A stretch of DNA of 64,000 nucleotides from assembly GCF_021389955.1 (NCBI RefSeq), contig NZ_CP089980.1:1921501-1985500 (forward strand). Reading direction: 5' to 3'. Numbering within the stretch: the first letter of the stretch is position 1; each line of letters begins with the position of its first letter. Under the pieces are notes generated by a model that worked only from the letters and a program-made list of their open reading frames with translations, ran no database searches and was not told where the DNA came from. The translations under genes and the position numbers were made by a program. Source of the DNA: Fulvivirga maritima. GTDB taxonomy: Bacteria > Bacteroidota > Bacteroidia > Cytophagales > Cyclobacteriaceae. Shown here piece after piece: positions 9,163 through 17,402 of the stretch.

Positions 9163-9374
9163 GCAACGCCTTGATAGAGCTGCTCTATTTTAATACGATC
9201 CGTTTCAGGAATATTCGGATCCTGCAAAAGTCTAAAAGCATCTGAGCGTGATTGGATATTGTATTTTTCAATTACACTGGATGCTTTTTCTTTTTTACGC
9301 TTAGCGCGAATAAAGAAGAACATGATCACTTGAAAGATCAGTATAGCAAACACTATGATGAATAATGCTGTCAT
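9159..9374 (-). CDS. Small single-pass membrane protein
   Basis: 71 residues from the ATG at 9374: an N-terminal membrane helix (TALFIIVFAILIFQVIMFFF), a basic stretch RAKRKKEK and a soluble tail (SRSDAFRLLQDPNIPETDRI). The frame stays open upstream to 9446, but that extension runs through a strong hairpin and is unlikely to be translated. The tail looks conserved in character but I cannot name a family. It converges on the emrB-type gene, overlapping its end, so it is not part of the efflux operon. Confidence 0.55.
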   Translation of the reverse strand: MTALFIIVFAILIFQVIMFFFIRAKRKKEKASSVIEKYNIQSRSDAFRLLQDPNIPETDRIKIEQLYQGVA

Positions 9375-9390
9375 AGACCTAAATCTACTA

Positions 9391-9429
9391 AAAAAAACGA
9401 GGCTATCAGGAACAACCCATGATAGCCTC
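9391..9429 (-). terminator. Strong intrinsic terminator-like hairpin just upstream of the small membrane gene
   Basis: A perfect 10-base stem, GAGGCTATCA (9399-9408) and TGATAGCCTC (9420-9429), with an 11-base loop, is followed on the minus strand by a run of T (A-run at ~9390-9397 on plus). It would stop transcripts coming from the right before they reach the small membrane gene at 9374. No minus-strand gene lies immediately to the right, so it is either an attenuator in a leader or the end of an unannotated RNA. Confidence 0.6.
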
Positions 9430-9942
9430 TTACCTAAACAAAACAAACTTTTTATTTCAGACGTAATCGTCCGAAGAAGTACTATTATCTAACGCTATAT
9501 ATACTGATATAGCATATTTTTTGTATTCTTATTTTAACAGTTTTAGGACTTATCTTATTAAATGTCCCATATCTGTTTCTATTACCTTAAAACTTTCTAA
9601 GGTTATTTATAAAATGTTGTGCGAAAATTAGCTGTAGGGCAAGAAGTGCTATGCTAAAAGGAAAGCTGTTGTTGCCATTATTGCTGAATATTTCGTACCT
9701 ATTTACTTGTTGTTGTTTGACCTGAGTGATATAACGGAGATTTTTAAAATGGGTTTCAAAAAATTAAAAATTATATGATTAACGTGAAATGCTCCTGCTA
9801 AAGGGGCTTTTTTTGTATTAAAGGGCTACTTAGTATGAAAATGTGATTTATGCATTTATCTTATGTCTGAGTTTAAATAAAGAGACTTATTGGTGTATTC
9901 TCTCAGAACTTTTTATCATGGCTTTTTAATGTTATTTAAAGG
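9430..9942. other. Gene-poor spacer with hairpins
   Basis: No convincing gene. It holds an AT-rich inverted repeat GCTATAT/ATATAGC (9494-9500, 9507-9513) followed by a T-rich stretch, and a plus-strand terminator-like hairpin at 9791-9814. A 24-codon ORF from the ATG at 9651 (hydrophobic, ending in a Cys-rich tail) is too short and isolated to call. A small RNA ending at one of the hairpins is possible. Confidence 0.4.
9791..9814 (+). terminator. Terminator-like hairpin with T7 tail
   Basis: Stem GCTCC (9791-9795) with GGGGC (9803-9807), including one G-T pair, loop of 7, directly followed by seven T. It points along plus, but the only annotated plus-strand gene upstream is the emrB-type gene ending 630 bases earlier, so it is an orphan terminator. 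Confidence 0.45.
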
Positions 9943-10578
9943 ATGACGAAGGAGGAGTTTTTCCTAAATCGGTATAAAAATAAAACTAAGAGAGAGCTGG
10001 AGCATATTCTGGCCAATAGGTCTATCTATGAACCTGAAGCTATCTCTGCCGCTGAAACCACAATAAAAGAAGAGAGTTACCAAGTCGAAGAGATATTGAT
10101 GCAGGTAAAGCCTGTAAAATCGAAAACATTAAAAGACAGTTGGCTAATGTTTCGTAGAGCTTTGAGCATGAGAGATGTTTATATTTTAGTAACCCTGGTG
10201 GCGGCATTAAAGGCATTGATGTATGCTTATATTTATTCAAAGCTCCTTCTCCGTACAGAAGTGTGGGAATATGTGTACCTGTTTATGGCAATGGCCAGTT
10301 TTATAATAGCCAATCATTACCTCTATTATCTCGTCCACCAGAGAGCGAATACATTTGTTGGCCGTGTCATTATGGATTTCACTTTTTTCATTGGCTTTTT
10401 TATTTTAGAATTTGGCTTTTCAATGGTCTACTTAGTGTATTATGGTTATTTTATACTAGGCACATCAATATCTTTTATAGAGATGACTTTGGGGCTAGTG
10501 GCCTTCATATTCGTTTTTATAATTTTTGAAGTCTTGCTAGAGCTCCTTAAGCTTATCTTCAGGTTTAGATTCATTTAG
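9943..10578 (+). CDS. Hypothetical membrane protein with four transmembrane segments
   Basis: 211 residues. The first ~75 residues are soluble, with a helical EEFFLNRYKNKTKRELEHIL segment. Four hydrophobic segments follow (around residues 80-98, 106-130, 142-166 and 172-200), and the C-terminus is short and basic. The N-terminal part resembles the short soluble heads of other Bacteroidetes membrane proteins, but I do not recognise a family. No operon partner: 77 bases separate it from the next gene. Confidence 0.6.
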   Translation: MTKEEFFLNRYKNKTKRELEHILANRSIYEPEAISAAETTIKEESYQVEEILMQVKPVKSKTLKDSWLMFRRALSMRDVYILVTLVAALKALMYAYIYSKLLLRTEVWEYVYLFMAMASFIIANHYLYYLVHQRANTFVGRVIMDFTFFIGFFILEFGFSMVYLVYYGYFILGTSISFIEMTLGLVAFIFVFIIFEVLLELLKLIFRFRFI

Positions 10579-10655
10579 CCTTTTACCATTTCAACTCTGA
10601 CACTCCATTTGATTTTACTTCTGTGTAAGTCAAAATAGATAATTAACTTTACCAC

Positions 10656-11339
10656 ATGACCTACGCAGAAAAAATCTTAAAGTATTATGATGAGCTCAAT
10701 TTGCCAGAAGATTTACCTGAAGGGGTAGAGGTGCTTTATCCTTTTGCTGAGGAGGAGGTGCAGCGAGTTACTCGTCTTTTTTATAATCAGTTTTTTAATG
10801 ATGATCATAAAAGGGCTTTTCTCATAGGTATTAATCCTGGGCGTTTTGGGGGCGGAGCCACGGGCATTCCTTTTACTGATCCTATTCGCTTAGAAGAAGA
10901 ATTAGGCATTGAAAATGAATTTGATAAAAAATCAGAATTGTCTTCCCGCTTTATTTATCAAATGATTAATGCAGTTGGCGGAAGTGAATTATTTTACAAA
11001 CATTTCTACTTCACATCAGTGTCTCCATTGGGTTTTGTGAAAGATGGAAGAAACCTCAATTACTATGATATCCCTGAACTGCAAAAGGCTATTGAGCCTT
11101 ATATGGTGGCAGAAATGAGAAAGCAGATAGATTTTGGAGCGCATAAAATAGCCTTTAGCCTGGGTAAGGGAAAAAACATCAGCTATCTCAAATACCTGAA
11201 TAAGAAATATGAGCTTTTTGAAGAGATAGTGCCACTGCCGCATCCGCGCTGGGTAATGCAATACCGCCTCAAAAGGCTCGATGAGTTTATAGATGAATAT
11301 GTGCAGGCATTTACACCTATAATAGAGAAGGCCAATTAA
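10656..11339 (+). CDS. SMUG2-like uracil-DNA glycosylase family protein (DUF4918)
   Basis: 227 residues. The uracil-DNA glycosylase motif 1 is clear (FLIGINPGRFGGGATGIPFT, around residues 55-75), and the C-terminal motif 2 position has LPHPRWVMQ (around residue 193). These are typical of the SMUG2/DUF4918 branch. The expected role is removal of uracil or other deaminated or oxidised pyrimidines from DNA in base-excision repair. Activity and substrate range vary in this branch, so the exact base is not certain. The stop overlaps the convergent coaX stop by four bases. Confidence 0.8.
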   Translation: MTYAEKILKYYDELNLPEDLPEGVEVLYPFAEEEVQRVTRLFYNQFFNDDHKRAFLIGINPGRFGGGATGIPFTDPIRLEEELGIENEFDKKSELSSRFIYQMINAVGGSELFYKHFYFTSVSPLGFVKDGRNLNYYDIPELQKAIEPYMVAEMRKQIDFGAHKIAFSLGKGKNISYLKYLNKKYELFEEIVPLPHPRWVMQYRLKRLDEFIDEYVQAFTPIIEKAN

Positions 11340-12082
11340 TTTTTGTTGGCCAGGTATATTAGCCTAACACCTTCTAAAGTGGTATGAGGTTCTATGGCAT
11401 CAAACTGATCTTGCAGCGGTTCTAAAACTTTGGAAAGACCACCTGTAGCAATGATTTTCAATTTGGTGTTGAGCTCCTTTTCTATTCTTTCAATCATTTT
11501 CTCTACCAGCCCTACATAACCCCACAATATACCAGACTGAATGGCTGAGGTGGTATCAAATCCTATTACAGATTCGGGTAGTTCTAGTGGTATTTCGTTA
11601 AGTCGTACAGCACTGGTAGCTAAAGCTTTCATAGCAGTTTTTAATCCTGGAGCTATGTTTACGCCTTTTATTTTTTTATCAGCTACAATGGTAAAGGTGA
11701 GCGCCGTACCAAAATCTACTACCATACAATCTTCATGGTATTTTTCATAAGCGGCCAAGGCATCAGCTACCAAATCACTACCAATATTATCAGGATGCAG
11801 TACTTCAATTGGCAGTGCATCATAACTATCGGGGCCAATTAAATATGGCGTTATTTTAAGCTTATCACTAAGCTTTCTTTTAATTACATGAGTGAAAAAC
11901 GGCACCACACTGCTTATGGCTACTTCGTTCACCGTTACACCATCCAGATGTTTATCCAGAGAGTGAGCCAGCAGCTCTTGTGCCTCATCTTTAGTGGCTA
12001 TGCGCCATACTCGAGTCCATTCGGTGCCATTATGAAGACCGAAAACTACATTGGTATTTCCTATATCTACTGATAAAAACAT
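11336..12082 (-). CDS. coaX: Type III pantothenate kinase
   Basis: 248 residues, normal length for the family. It phosphorylates pantothenate with ATP in the first step of coenzyme A synthesis. Visible motifs are the N-terminal phosphate-binding loop VDIGNTNVVFGL, GSDLVADALAAY (substrate-binding Asp region), MVVDFGTALTFT and the C-terminal ATGGLSKVLEPL. No signal peptide; cytoplasmic. It starts one base after the stop of the upstream hypothetical gene on the same strand, giving a gldB-hypothetical-coaX order. It converges on the SMUG2-like gene. Confidence 0.95.
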   Translation of the reverse strand: MFLSVDIGNTNVVFGLHNGTEWTRVWRIATKDEAQELLAHSLDKHLDGVTVNEVAISSVVPFFTHVIKRKLSDKLKITPYLIGPDSYDALPIEVLHPDNIGSDLVADALAAYEKYHEDCMVVDFGTALTFTIVADKKIKGVNIAPGLKTAMKALATSAVRLNEIPLELPESVIGFDTTSAIQSGILWGYVGLVEKMIERIEKELNTKLKIIATGGLSKVLEPLQDQFDAIEPHTTLEGVRLIYLANKN

Positions 12083-12083
12083 A

Positions 12084-12683
12084 TTAGTTCTGAATATCGT
12101 GGATCAATTGTGCATATCCAAATGAATTTTGCAAAGGTAGCGCTTGAGGTAGCTCAGAAGTTTCAAAAATATACCTAAGAGTCTTCTGTAAATCCTCTTC
12201 TGCTTCTGTACCGTAAGCTTCAAAAGCTAAAGTCCAGAAGTCTTTATCAAGTATAGTGATATTAGAGAGCTCCATCTCACAGCCTTGCTCTACTCTTTGC
12301 TTCATTTCTATCTTATCAGGATAGCCGCCTGCTAAGGTGTATTTATTCATCAACCGTGATTTAGTTACCGGAAGCCAGGTTTCAGGCTGCTCTATCATGT
12401 ACGACCATTCCTGATTATCTTGCACCAAATAGCTCCATTTGCTGTAGGACTCTATTTTTGCTTTATGTTCTTCAAAAGAGAAAAGCCCTACTTCTTTTAA
12501 TAGCGGCTTCATTTGTATACTTCCTTCACGAAGTTTAATACCTAACGAGCCGTTTTCTGTTTTATTGAAATAATAATCAGTGCGTACACTTTGTTCTTCT
12601 GGGGCAAATGGACTAACCCACTGCACCATTGCTTCAGGGAGTTTGCCCTGAAAGATCCATCTTACTTCAAAGGAGTTTAACAT
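12084..12683 (-). CDS. Conserved hypothetical protein, weakly CYTH-like
   Basis: 199 residues, no signal peptide or membrane segment. The arrangement of an early FEVRWIFQG strand, RTDYYF, LGIKLREG and later SYMIEQPETWLPVTKSR is suggestive of the CYTH/triphosphate-tunnel fold, in which charged residues on alternating strands line a tunnel. The classic ExExK signature is not intact (FEVRW instead), so this is only a structural guess. It sits between gldB and coaX, spacing 30 bases and 1 base, probably in one transcript. Confidence 0.45.
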   Translation of the reverse strand: MLNSFEVRWIFQGKLPEAMVQWVSPFAPEEQSVRTDYYFNKTENGSLGIKLREGSIQMKPLLKEVGLFSFEEHKAKIESYSKWSYLVQDNQEWSYMIEQPETWLPVTKSRLMNKYTLAGGYPDKIEMKQRVEQGCEMELSNITILDKDFWTLAFEAYGTEAEEDLQKTLRYIFETSELPQALPLQNSFGYAQLIHDIQN

Positions 12684-12713
12684 GGCTTTTATAACACATA
12701 ATTGTGTATGAAG

Positions 12714-13731
12714 TTATCTTTTAGGTTTATAATGAGAATCGTTGAAAATCTTTTTTGAATCAGTGTTTTGCATTAATTCCTGCAGGGTTACTTCATCATT
12801 ACGATCCATGTACTGCCTTACTACCTGCCAACCCAGCCAAGTGCCAATTCTTCCTGGTGCTTCTTCTCCTATTTCATAGGTTTTAGGCCTTTCTTCAATA
12901 TATTTTTTCTTTACAAGGTGATCAGTCTCATACAAGAGCTTGTTTTCAAGAAAATGAGCCCAAACAATATCTTCATTCTCTCTTGATCCATTAATTTCTT
13001 TACCTGAATACCAGATTAAAAGGCTGTCTGGTGTGCAAGGCATCATATGCTTGGCAAAGTAAAAGGACTTACCATAGCCTATCATATCTGCCAGCATGGT
13101 CTTATCGCTGGTATTGGTTTTATTGTACTTTGACGAAATACCATAAAGAAGCATAATAGAAGGAGTGATGTAGCTGGGTCTGTACCTTTCCAACATATAG
13201 CTATATAAGCCAATTGGCCTGTATTTAGCACTGTCTCCTAAATAATAGTCTAGGCCTACCACTATCAGCGAGTCAGAAATAAACATATCATTATCTAAAC
13301 CTGTGGCAATGAATTTTACCTTGGGTAACTCTGCTTCGGGATAGTAATATTTAAAATTAGTAAAGGCGCTATTTAGCTCACCTTTGAGCGTGCTGAGGTC
13401 TCCGAATACGCGATTTATCTCCTGCTGTAGGGTATCTATATGCGGATTTTGAAATTTTCTATAGAGTACATCCATCATCACGGAGTCATCAGGGTATTGA
13501 GTTCTCCTTAAGAAATACTCTCTTATTATGGGATATTCATTAAGAAAGGATCTTAACTCATCTTTTGATTTTACTCCTAGCAGTGCGGAGTCTAGCCTTT
13601 CAAAGTCAAGGTTTACCTGTATGCCAGAGGTATCTGGCTGATATACACACTCATCATAATTGTTAGAGCACGAGCTAATAAGTAAAACACCGAAAATGGC
13701 TGCTAGTAAAACGGGAAATCCTTTTTTTCAT
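12714..13731 (-). CDS. gldB: Gliding motility lipoprotein GldB, frameshifted at the start codon
   Basis: The body matches GldB: DSLIVVGLDYYLG, the GRIGTWLGWQVVRQYM segment and the terminal FNDSHYKPKR. GldB is a lipoprotein needed for gliding and T9SS function in Bacteroidetes. The long frame can be read upstream to a signal peptide GFPVLLAAIFGVLLISSC with a lipobox Cys, but it contains no start: it meets TGA immediately before this. The only sensible start, ATG at 13731, is followed by A7 (T7 at 13722-13728 on plus), putting it out of frame; A6 would restore MKKGFPVLLAA. One surplus A therefore separates start and body. It may be an off phase, a mutation or a sequencing error. Confidence 0.85.
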
Positions 13732-14296
13732 GATCAAACTATTCGTTTATTTGGGCGTTAAAGACCCTAAGTCTTTCAACTTGCTAAGTAACCAAAAAAT
13801 TATTGCAGATGAGAAAAAAACTGCTGATTCTACTATTTTTCTTCATTTCCTATGGGTCATATGCTCAGGTGGAACTAGGTTTCAAATTTACTCCTACTAT
13901 CTCTAGTTCGAGGTTAAATTCTGACTCTGATGACTTTAATTATAGTAGTGACGGGGTAGGGATAAGGTTTGCCGCGGGGCCTTTTGCTGATTTTGCTTTT
14001 AGAGAAAATTACTATTTCAGCACAGGGGTATTTTTGGTTTCTAACCGATCAGCCTTTGAGATTACTGATAAAAATAATACCGTTAGATACAAAGAGGAAT
14101 ATGGCGTGCAGTACATACAAATACCGGTGGCCATAAAGCTATACACAAATGAAATAGCCTTGGACAAGCGCATTTATTTTCAGGTAGGTACTACTATGGA
14201 GTTTAATGTGAAAGAAAAGGAAAAGGAGGAGGAATACTTTGTAGTAGAGAACTTCAGATTCTTTAATGTCACACTCTGGGAATGGGAGAAAATCCC

Positions 14297-14310
14297 TCGC
14301 CTTTAGGCGA
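14297..14310. repeat. IS left-end hairpin
   Basis: Palindrome TCGCC-TTTA-GGCGA, ~30 bases inside the inferred left end. In this family, such single-strand hairpins are recognised by the Y1 transposase. Confidence 0.75.
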
Positions 14311-14337
14311 AGACTTTAGTATTTGCGATATTTCCCT

Positions 14338-14766
14338 ATGGAAAACTACAGAAAAGGGTCTCACACCTTGTTTGATTTGAAATATCATATAGTTTGGGTA
14401 ACGAAATATCGCAAGCAAGTTTTGGTAGGAGCAGTGGCAGAGCGAAGTAGAGAGTTGATACGAGAGATTTGTAAATCGAATGAAGTAGAAATAGTAAAAG
14501 GTCATGTGTCACAGGACCATATACATTTGTTTGTATCCGTACCTCCCAAACTGTCAATAAGTAAGCTCATGCAATATATAAAAGGGAAAACCTCACATAA
14601 GTTACTATTTGAGTTTAAGCATTTACAGCGACAGTTTTGGGGTAAGCACATTTGGGCGCGAGGCTATTTTGCAGTAACAAGTGGGAATGTGACAGATGAA
14701 ATAATAATGCAGTATATAGAGAATCAGGATATTGAAGATAAAGACGATAATTTTAAAATTAGCTAG
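14338..14766 (+). CDS. tnpA: IS200/IS605-family transposase TnpA (HUH, Y1)
   Basis: 142 residues from ATG 14338 (MENYRKGSHTLFDLKYHIVW, the usual IS200 start; an earlier Met at 14323 is less likely). It catalyses single-strand peel-and-paste transposition. The HUH motif is HIHLFV (around residues 61-66) and the catalytic tyrosine lies in DEIIMQYIENQ near the C-terminus. The protein is full length and appears intact, so the element may still be mobile. It is inserted in a barrel-protein gene. Confidence 0.93.
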   Translation: MENYRKGSHTLFDLKYHIVWVTKYRKQVLVGAVAERSRELIREICKSNEVEIVKGHVSQDHIHLFVSVPPKLSISKLMQYIKGKTSHKLLFEFKHLQRQFWGKHIWARGYFAVTSGNVTDEIIMQYIENQDIEDKDDNFKIS

Positions 14767-14775
14767 TGACTTTAG

Positions 14776-14816
14776 CCGCCTTTAGGCGGAATCAAATCTA
14801 CCGGCTTTTAGCCGGT
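14776..14816. repeat. IS right-end hairpins
   Basis: Two consecutive palindromes: CCGCC-TTTA-GGCGG (14776-14789), same loop as the left-end hairpin, and ACCGGCT-TTT-AGCCGGT (14800-14816). The second likely serves as the right-end recognition structure, the first may act as transposase-gene terminator. Confidence 0.7.
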
Positions 14817-15017
14817 TAGTTATTTAATTCAACTTTGCAGGTGGGTTTTGGCCTTGATTATAAAATAGGATTAAATACCAGCCTTTTTGCCGGAGTATCT
14901 TATAACCGAGGGTTAGTAAATCTGGTAGGCGATAGAAGTGATATGGTAGATAAGTTTTCATTAAAGAATGACTATTTCGGACTGGATTTAGGAGTTAAGT
15001 TTTAGTAATATCACTCC

Positions 15018-16358
15018 ATGAAAGAAAAACTGTTCAGGCCTGTTGATAACTCACCACTGGTTATTTTCAGGGTCATTTTTGGTTTGCTCCTTACAGCAGA
15101 AGCGTGGGGCGCTATTATGACTGGTTGGGTTAAAAAGGCCTTTATTACTCCTAAGATCACATTCCCTTTTATTGATTTTTCATGGCTTCATCCGCTTCCG
15201 GGAGATGGTATGTATTATTACTATATCATTATGGGAGTGGCCGGTGTGCTGGTTATGCTGGGGTTATACTATCGTGTAGCTATGATCACTTATGCCCTAA
15301 TGTGGGCCGGAGTGTATTTTATGCAGAAGACTAATTATAACAACCATTATTACCTGATGGTATTGTTATGTTTCTTGATGAGCACTGTGCCAGCGCATAA
15401 ATATCTTTCTCTTGATGTAAAACGAAAACCTTCTCTGAAAAGCCTTAGCTGTCCGCAGTGGTGCATATGGGCCTTTGCTTTTCAAATGACCTTGGTATAT
15501 GTTTTTGCCGCTTTCGCGAAAATGTACCCGGGTTGGATGGAGGCCGAAACGGTAGGCATTTTATTTACTAATAAATCACATTATTGGTTAATAGGCCCTT
15601 TGTTAGCACAAAAGTGGTTTCAGGTGGCGGTTTCTCACATGGGTCTGGTGTTTGACTTATTCGTTGGTCCCGGATTACTTTGGAAGAAAACTCGCAAGTA
15701 CGCATTTATGGCCGCAGTATTTTTTCATTTATTTAATTCAGCGGTATTTCAAGTGGGTGTATTTCCTTATGTGGGCATTGCTATTAGCATCTTTTTCTTT
15801 GATCCGGAAACGATCAGAAGGATTTTTCTTAAGAGAAAACCTCCTTTGGAACTCAATGAGGAAACTATAAACTCATATAAGTCTAATTATTTAGAAGGTA
15901 GGAAAAAGCTAGTGACCACCTTATTTGTTGGTTATTTCATCTGTCAGGTGCTATTGCCACTCCGGCATTGGTTATTTACAGGAGATGTAAACTGGACAGA
16001 AGAAGGCCATAGAATTTCATGGCGTATGATGCTCCGCATTAAATATGGCACTATCATGTTTCATATTAAAGATCCGGCTACAGGAGAAACATGGAAAGTA
16101 CGACCTACCGAATACCTTACGCCCAAGCAGGCGGGCAAAGTGGCCTCTCACCCTGATATGTGCTGGCAGTTTGTTCAAATCCTAAAAAAGGAATACGCAG
16201 ATAAGGGCTTTCCTGATGTAGAAATTTATGCCAGGGGCAATGTAAGGCTCAATCGAGGAGATTTTCATCCGTTGTATGACCCTGAATATAATTTGGCTAA
16301 AGCCGAATGGCACCATTTTAAACATGCCGAATGGCTCTTGCCTTTTAAGCAGGATTAA
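15018..16358 (+). CDS. HTTM domain protein (vitamin K-dependent gamma-carboxylase-like)
   Basis: 446 residues. The first ~290 residues hold several membrane segments with family features: an N-terminal PLVIFRVIFGLLLTAEAW helix, NYNNHYYLMVLLCFLM, and FHLFNSAVFQVGVFPY. The C-terminal ~150 residues are soluble and include GDVNWTEEGHRISWRMML and DPATGETW, as in full-length gamma-carboxylase homologues. Bacterial members have unknown substrates and need not carboxylate glutamate. It stands alone on plus, starting 12 bases after the stop of the IS-broken barrel gene, and overlaps the convergent hydrolase by 14 bases. Confidence 0.85.
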   Translation: MKEKLFRPVDNSPLVIFRVIFGLLLTAEAWGAIMTGWVKKAFITPKITFPFIDFSWLHPLPGDGMYYYYIIMGVAGVLVMLGLYYRVAMITYALMWAGVYFMQKTNYNNHYYLMVLLCFLMSTVPAHKYLSLDVKRKPSLKSLSCPQWCIWAFAFQMTLVYVFAAFAKMYPGWMEAETVGILFTNKSHYWLIGPLLAQKWFQVAVSHMGLVFDLFVGPGLLWKKTRKYAFMAAVFFHLFNSAVFQVGVFPYVGIAISIFFFDPETIRRIFLKRKPPLELNEETINSYKSNYLEGRKKLVTTLFVGYFICQVLLPLRHWLFTGDVNWTEEGHRISWRMMLRIKYGTIMFHIKDPATGETWKVRPTEYLTPKQAGKVASHPDMCWQFVQILKKEYADKGFPDVEIYARGNVRLNRGDFHPLYDPEYNLAKAEWHHFKHAEWLLPFKQD

Positions 16359-17394
16359 GAACAGGCTCCACAGTAGTTACGCTATCTGATTTCTCCTTTA
16401 CAGGCACAGGCTTAAGTTTCAGTATTTCTTCTATAAACTGGTAAGTCTCTTTCCTCACTGAGGGTAAATCTTCTGAGGTGAGTGAGGAGCCTATTACATG
16501 GTGTCCTGCTTCAGGAAAGGCCACTTTTCTTTTAAGAGCATCGGGTGTCCCTAGCTTATCAAACATTTTTAACTCTGCTTCTACTGAAACGGTATGATCT
16601 TGAAGAGAATCGTTTTTATAATAATAGCCTAAAAATGTGGGTTGAGTTACTTGCGCAAAAGTTTCGTCAGTCATGGTTACATCAAGCAATTCTTGAAGTT
16701 GCGTAACTGCCTCTATTCTGTATTTATTTTGCCAATAGGGTTTTCTTTCAGGAGATATTTCCCATTCTATGTAATCACTGCCTTGTACTATACGCGCTAT
16801 TTGTAAGCCCCAGTGTTTATTCAAAATAAAAGCTTCTGGCTGATAAACTTTGATGTTAGGTGAAAACAGAATGAGTCCGGCAATATTTTCATCTCCACCT
16901 GCTAGGTATAAAGAAAGAGTGCCTCCTGTGGAGGTAGCAAAAAGAATGGTTTTTTCTCCAAGTTGTTCACCAATAGCTATCGCTTCTTTTGCTGAATTAA
17001 CATAGTTTTCTGTGGTTAAATCCAGCATAGGTTCTTTTGCATCTACGCCATGAGAATGCAGCCTGGCCAGATAAAGGTTCATGCCATAGCGTTTAGCTAT
17101 TTCTTCATGTAAAGGAAAGCCTTCCTTTTGGCTGGCAGAAAATCCATGAAGATAAACCAGACTGTAAGGTGTTTTTTGGTACGCAGAATCATACCATACT
17201 ATTCGAGCTTCATTATCAGGCTTTACATTACCTACAGCCTCTTCTTTTGCTTCTATATCAGCTTCTAGCTGGTATAAATAATGACTTACTTCTGGTAATT
17301 CTCGGTTGAGCTCGGGGGGTTCTACTTTGGGCCCGGTGAAGTAAATAGCCACTAGCAATAAGATAATGGCTACCATCCATTTTAGGAATTTCAT
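16345..17394 (-). CDS. Alpha/beta hydrolase
   Basis: 349 residues with an N-terminal membrane anchor or signal (LKWMVAIILLLVAIYFTG). The catalytic serine is in the elbow FATSTGGTLSL, a variant of GxSxG, around residue 155; the histidine is probably in AGHHVIGS near residue 305; an oxyanion motif is LVYLHGFSAS. It is probably a periplasmic or membrane-anchored carboxylesterase or lipase. Substrate unknown. It follows the YCII protein on the same strand with eight bases between, and both are exported, so they may be one operon. Confidence 0.8.
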   Translation of the reverse strand: MKFLKWMVAIILLLVAIYFTGPKVEPPELNRELPEVSHYLYQLEADIEAKEEAVGNVKPDNEARIVWYDSAYQKTPYSLVYLHGFSASQKEGFPLHEEIAKRYGMNLYLARLHSHGVDAKEPMLDLTTENYVNSAKEAIAIGEQLGEKTILFATSTGGTLSLYLAGGDENIAGLILFSPNIKVYQPEAFILNKHWGLQIARIVQGSDYIEWEISPERKPYWQNKYRIEAVTQLQELLDVTMTDETFAQVTQPTFLGYYYKNDSLQDHTVSVEAELKMFDKLGTPDALKRKVAFPEAGHHVIGSSLTSEDLPSVRKETYQFIEEILKLKPVPVKEKSDSVTTVEPVLNPA

Positions 17395-17402
17395 GATGTT
17401 AA

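Larger units (their letters stand above)
14268..14828 (+). mobile_element. IS200/IS605-family insertion sequence
   Basis: A compact ~561-base element with a single Y1 transposase gene and no tnpB. Both ends carry subterminal hairpins instead of inverted terminal repeats: TCGCC-TTTA-GGCGA at the left (14297-14310), CCGCC-TTTA-GGCGG and ACCGGCT-TTT-AGCCGGT at the right (14776-14816). The hexamer TTTAAT stands at 14262-14267, just left of the element, and again at its right end (14823-14828), consistent with insertion 3' of a short target without target duplication. The exact ends are inferred from the restored host reading frame. Confidence 0.85.
13803..15005 (+). pseudogene. Outer-membrane beta-barrel (PorT-like) gene interrupted by an IS200-family element
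   Basis: The left piece (13803-14267, 155 codons) has a signal peptide (LLILLFFFISYGSYAQ) and barrel-type strands (ELGFKFTPTISSSRL, GVQYIQIPVAIKLY). The right piece (14829-15005) continues with VGFGLDYKIGLNTSLFAG and ends FGLDLGVKF, a typical C-terminal strand. Removing 14268-14828 (561 bases) joins the reading frame seamlessly as RFFN-STLQVGFG, giving a 213-residue protein. In the current state translation runs into the IS and stops at 14306. The family is a generic porT/OMP barrel of Bacteroidetes; identity with the T9SS PorT is not shown. It is divergent from gldB. Confidence 0.85.

Noticed and set aside
9651-9725. 24-codon hydrophobic ORF as a small lipoprotein or toxin
   Set aside because: Too short, no conserved motif or partner, in a region without other coding signals.
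12084-12683. Functional CYTH phosphatase
   Set aside because: The ExExK signature is not intact; left as weakly CYTH-like hypothetical.
14338-14816. RAYT/REP system instead of an IS200 element
   Set aside because: The transposase sequence is the usual short IS200 TnpA, hairpins occur at the element ends and not as repeated REP units across the window.
13803-15005. Interrupted barrel as the essential T9SS PorT
   Set aside because: Gene context differs from known porT loci and the sequence is a generic OMP barrel; no T9SS genes adjoin it.
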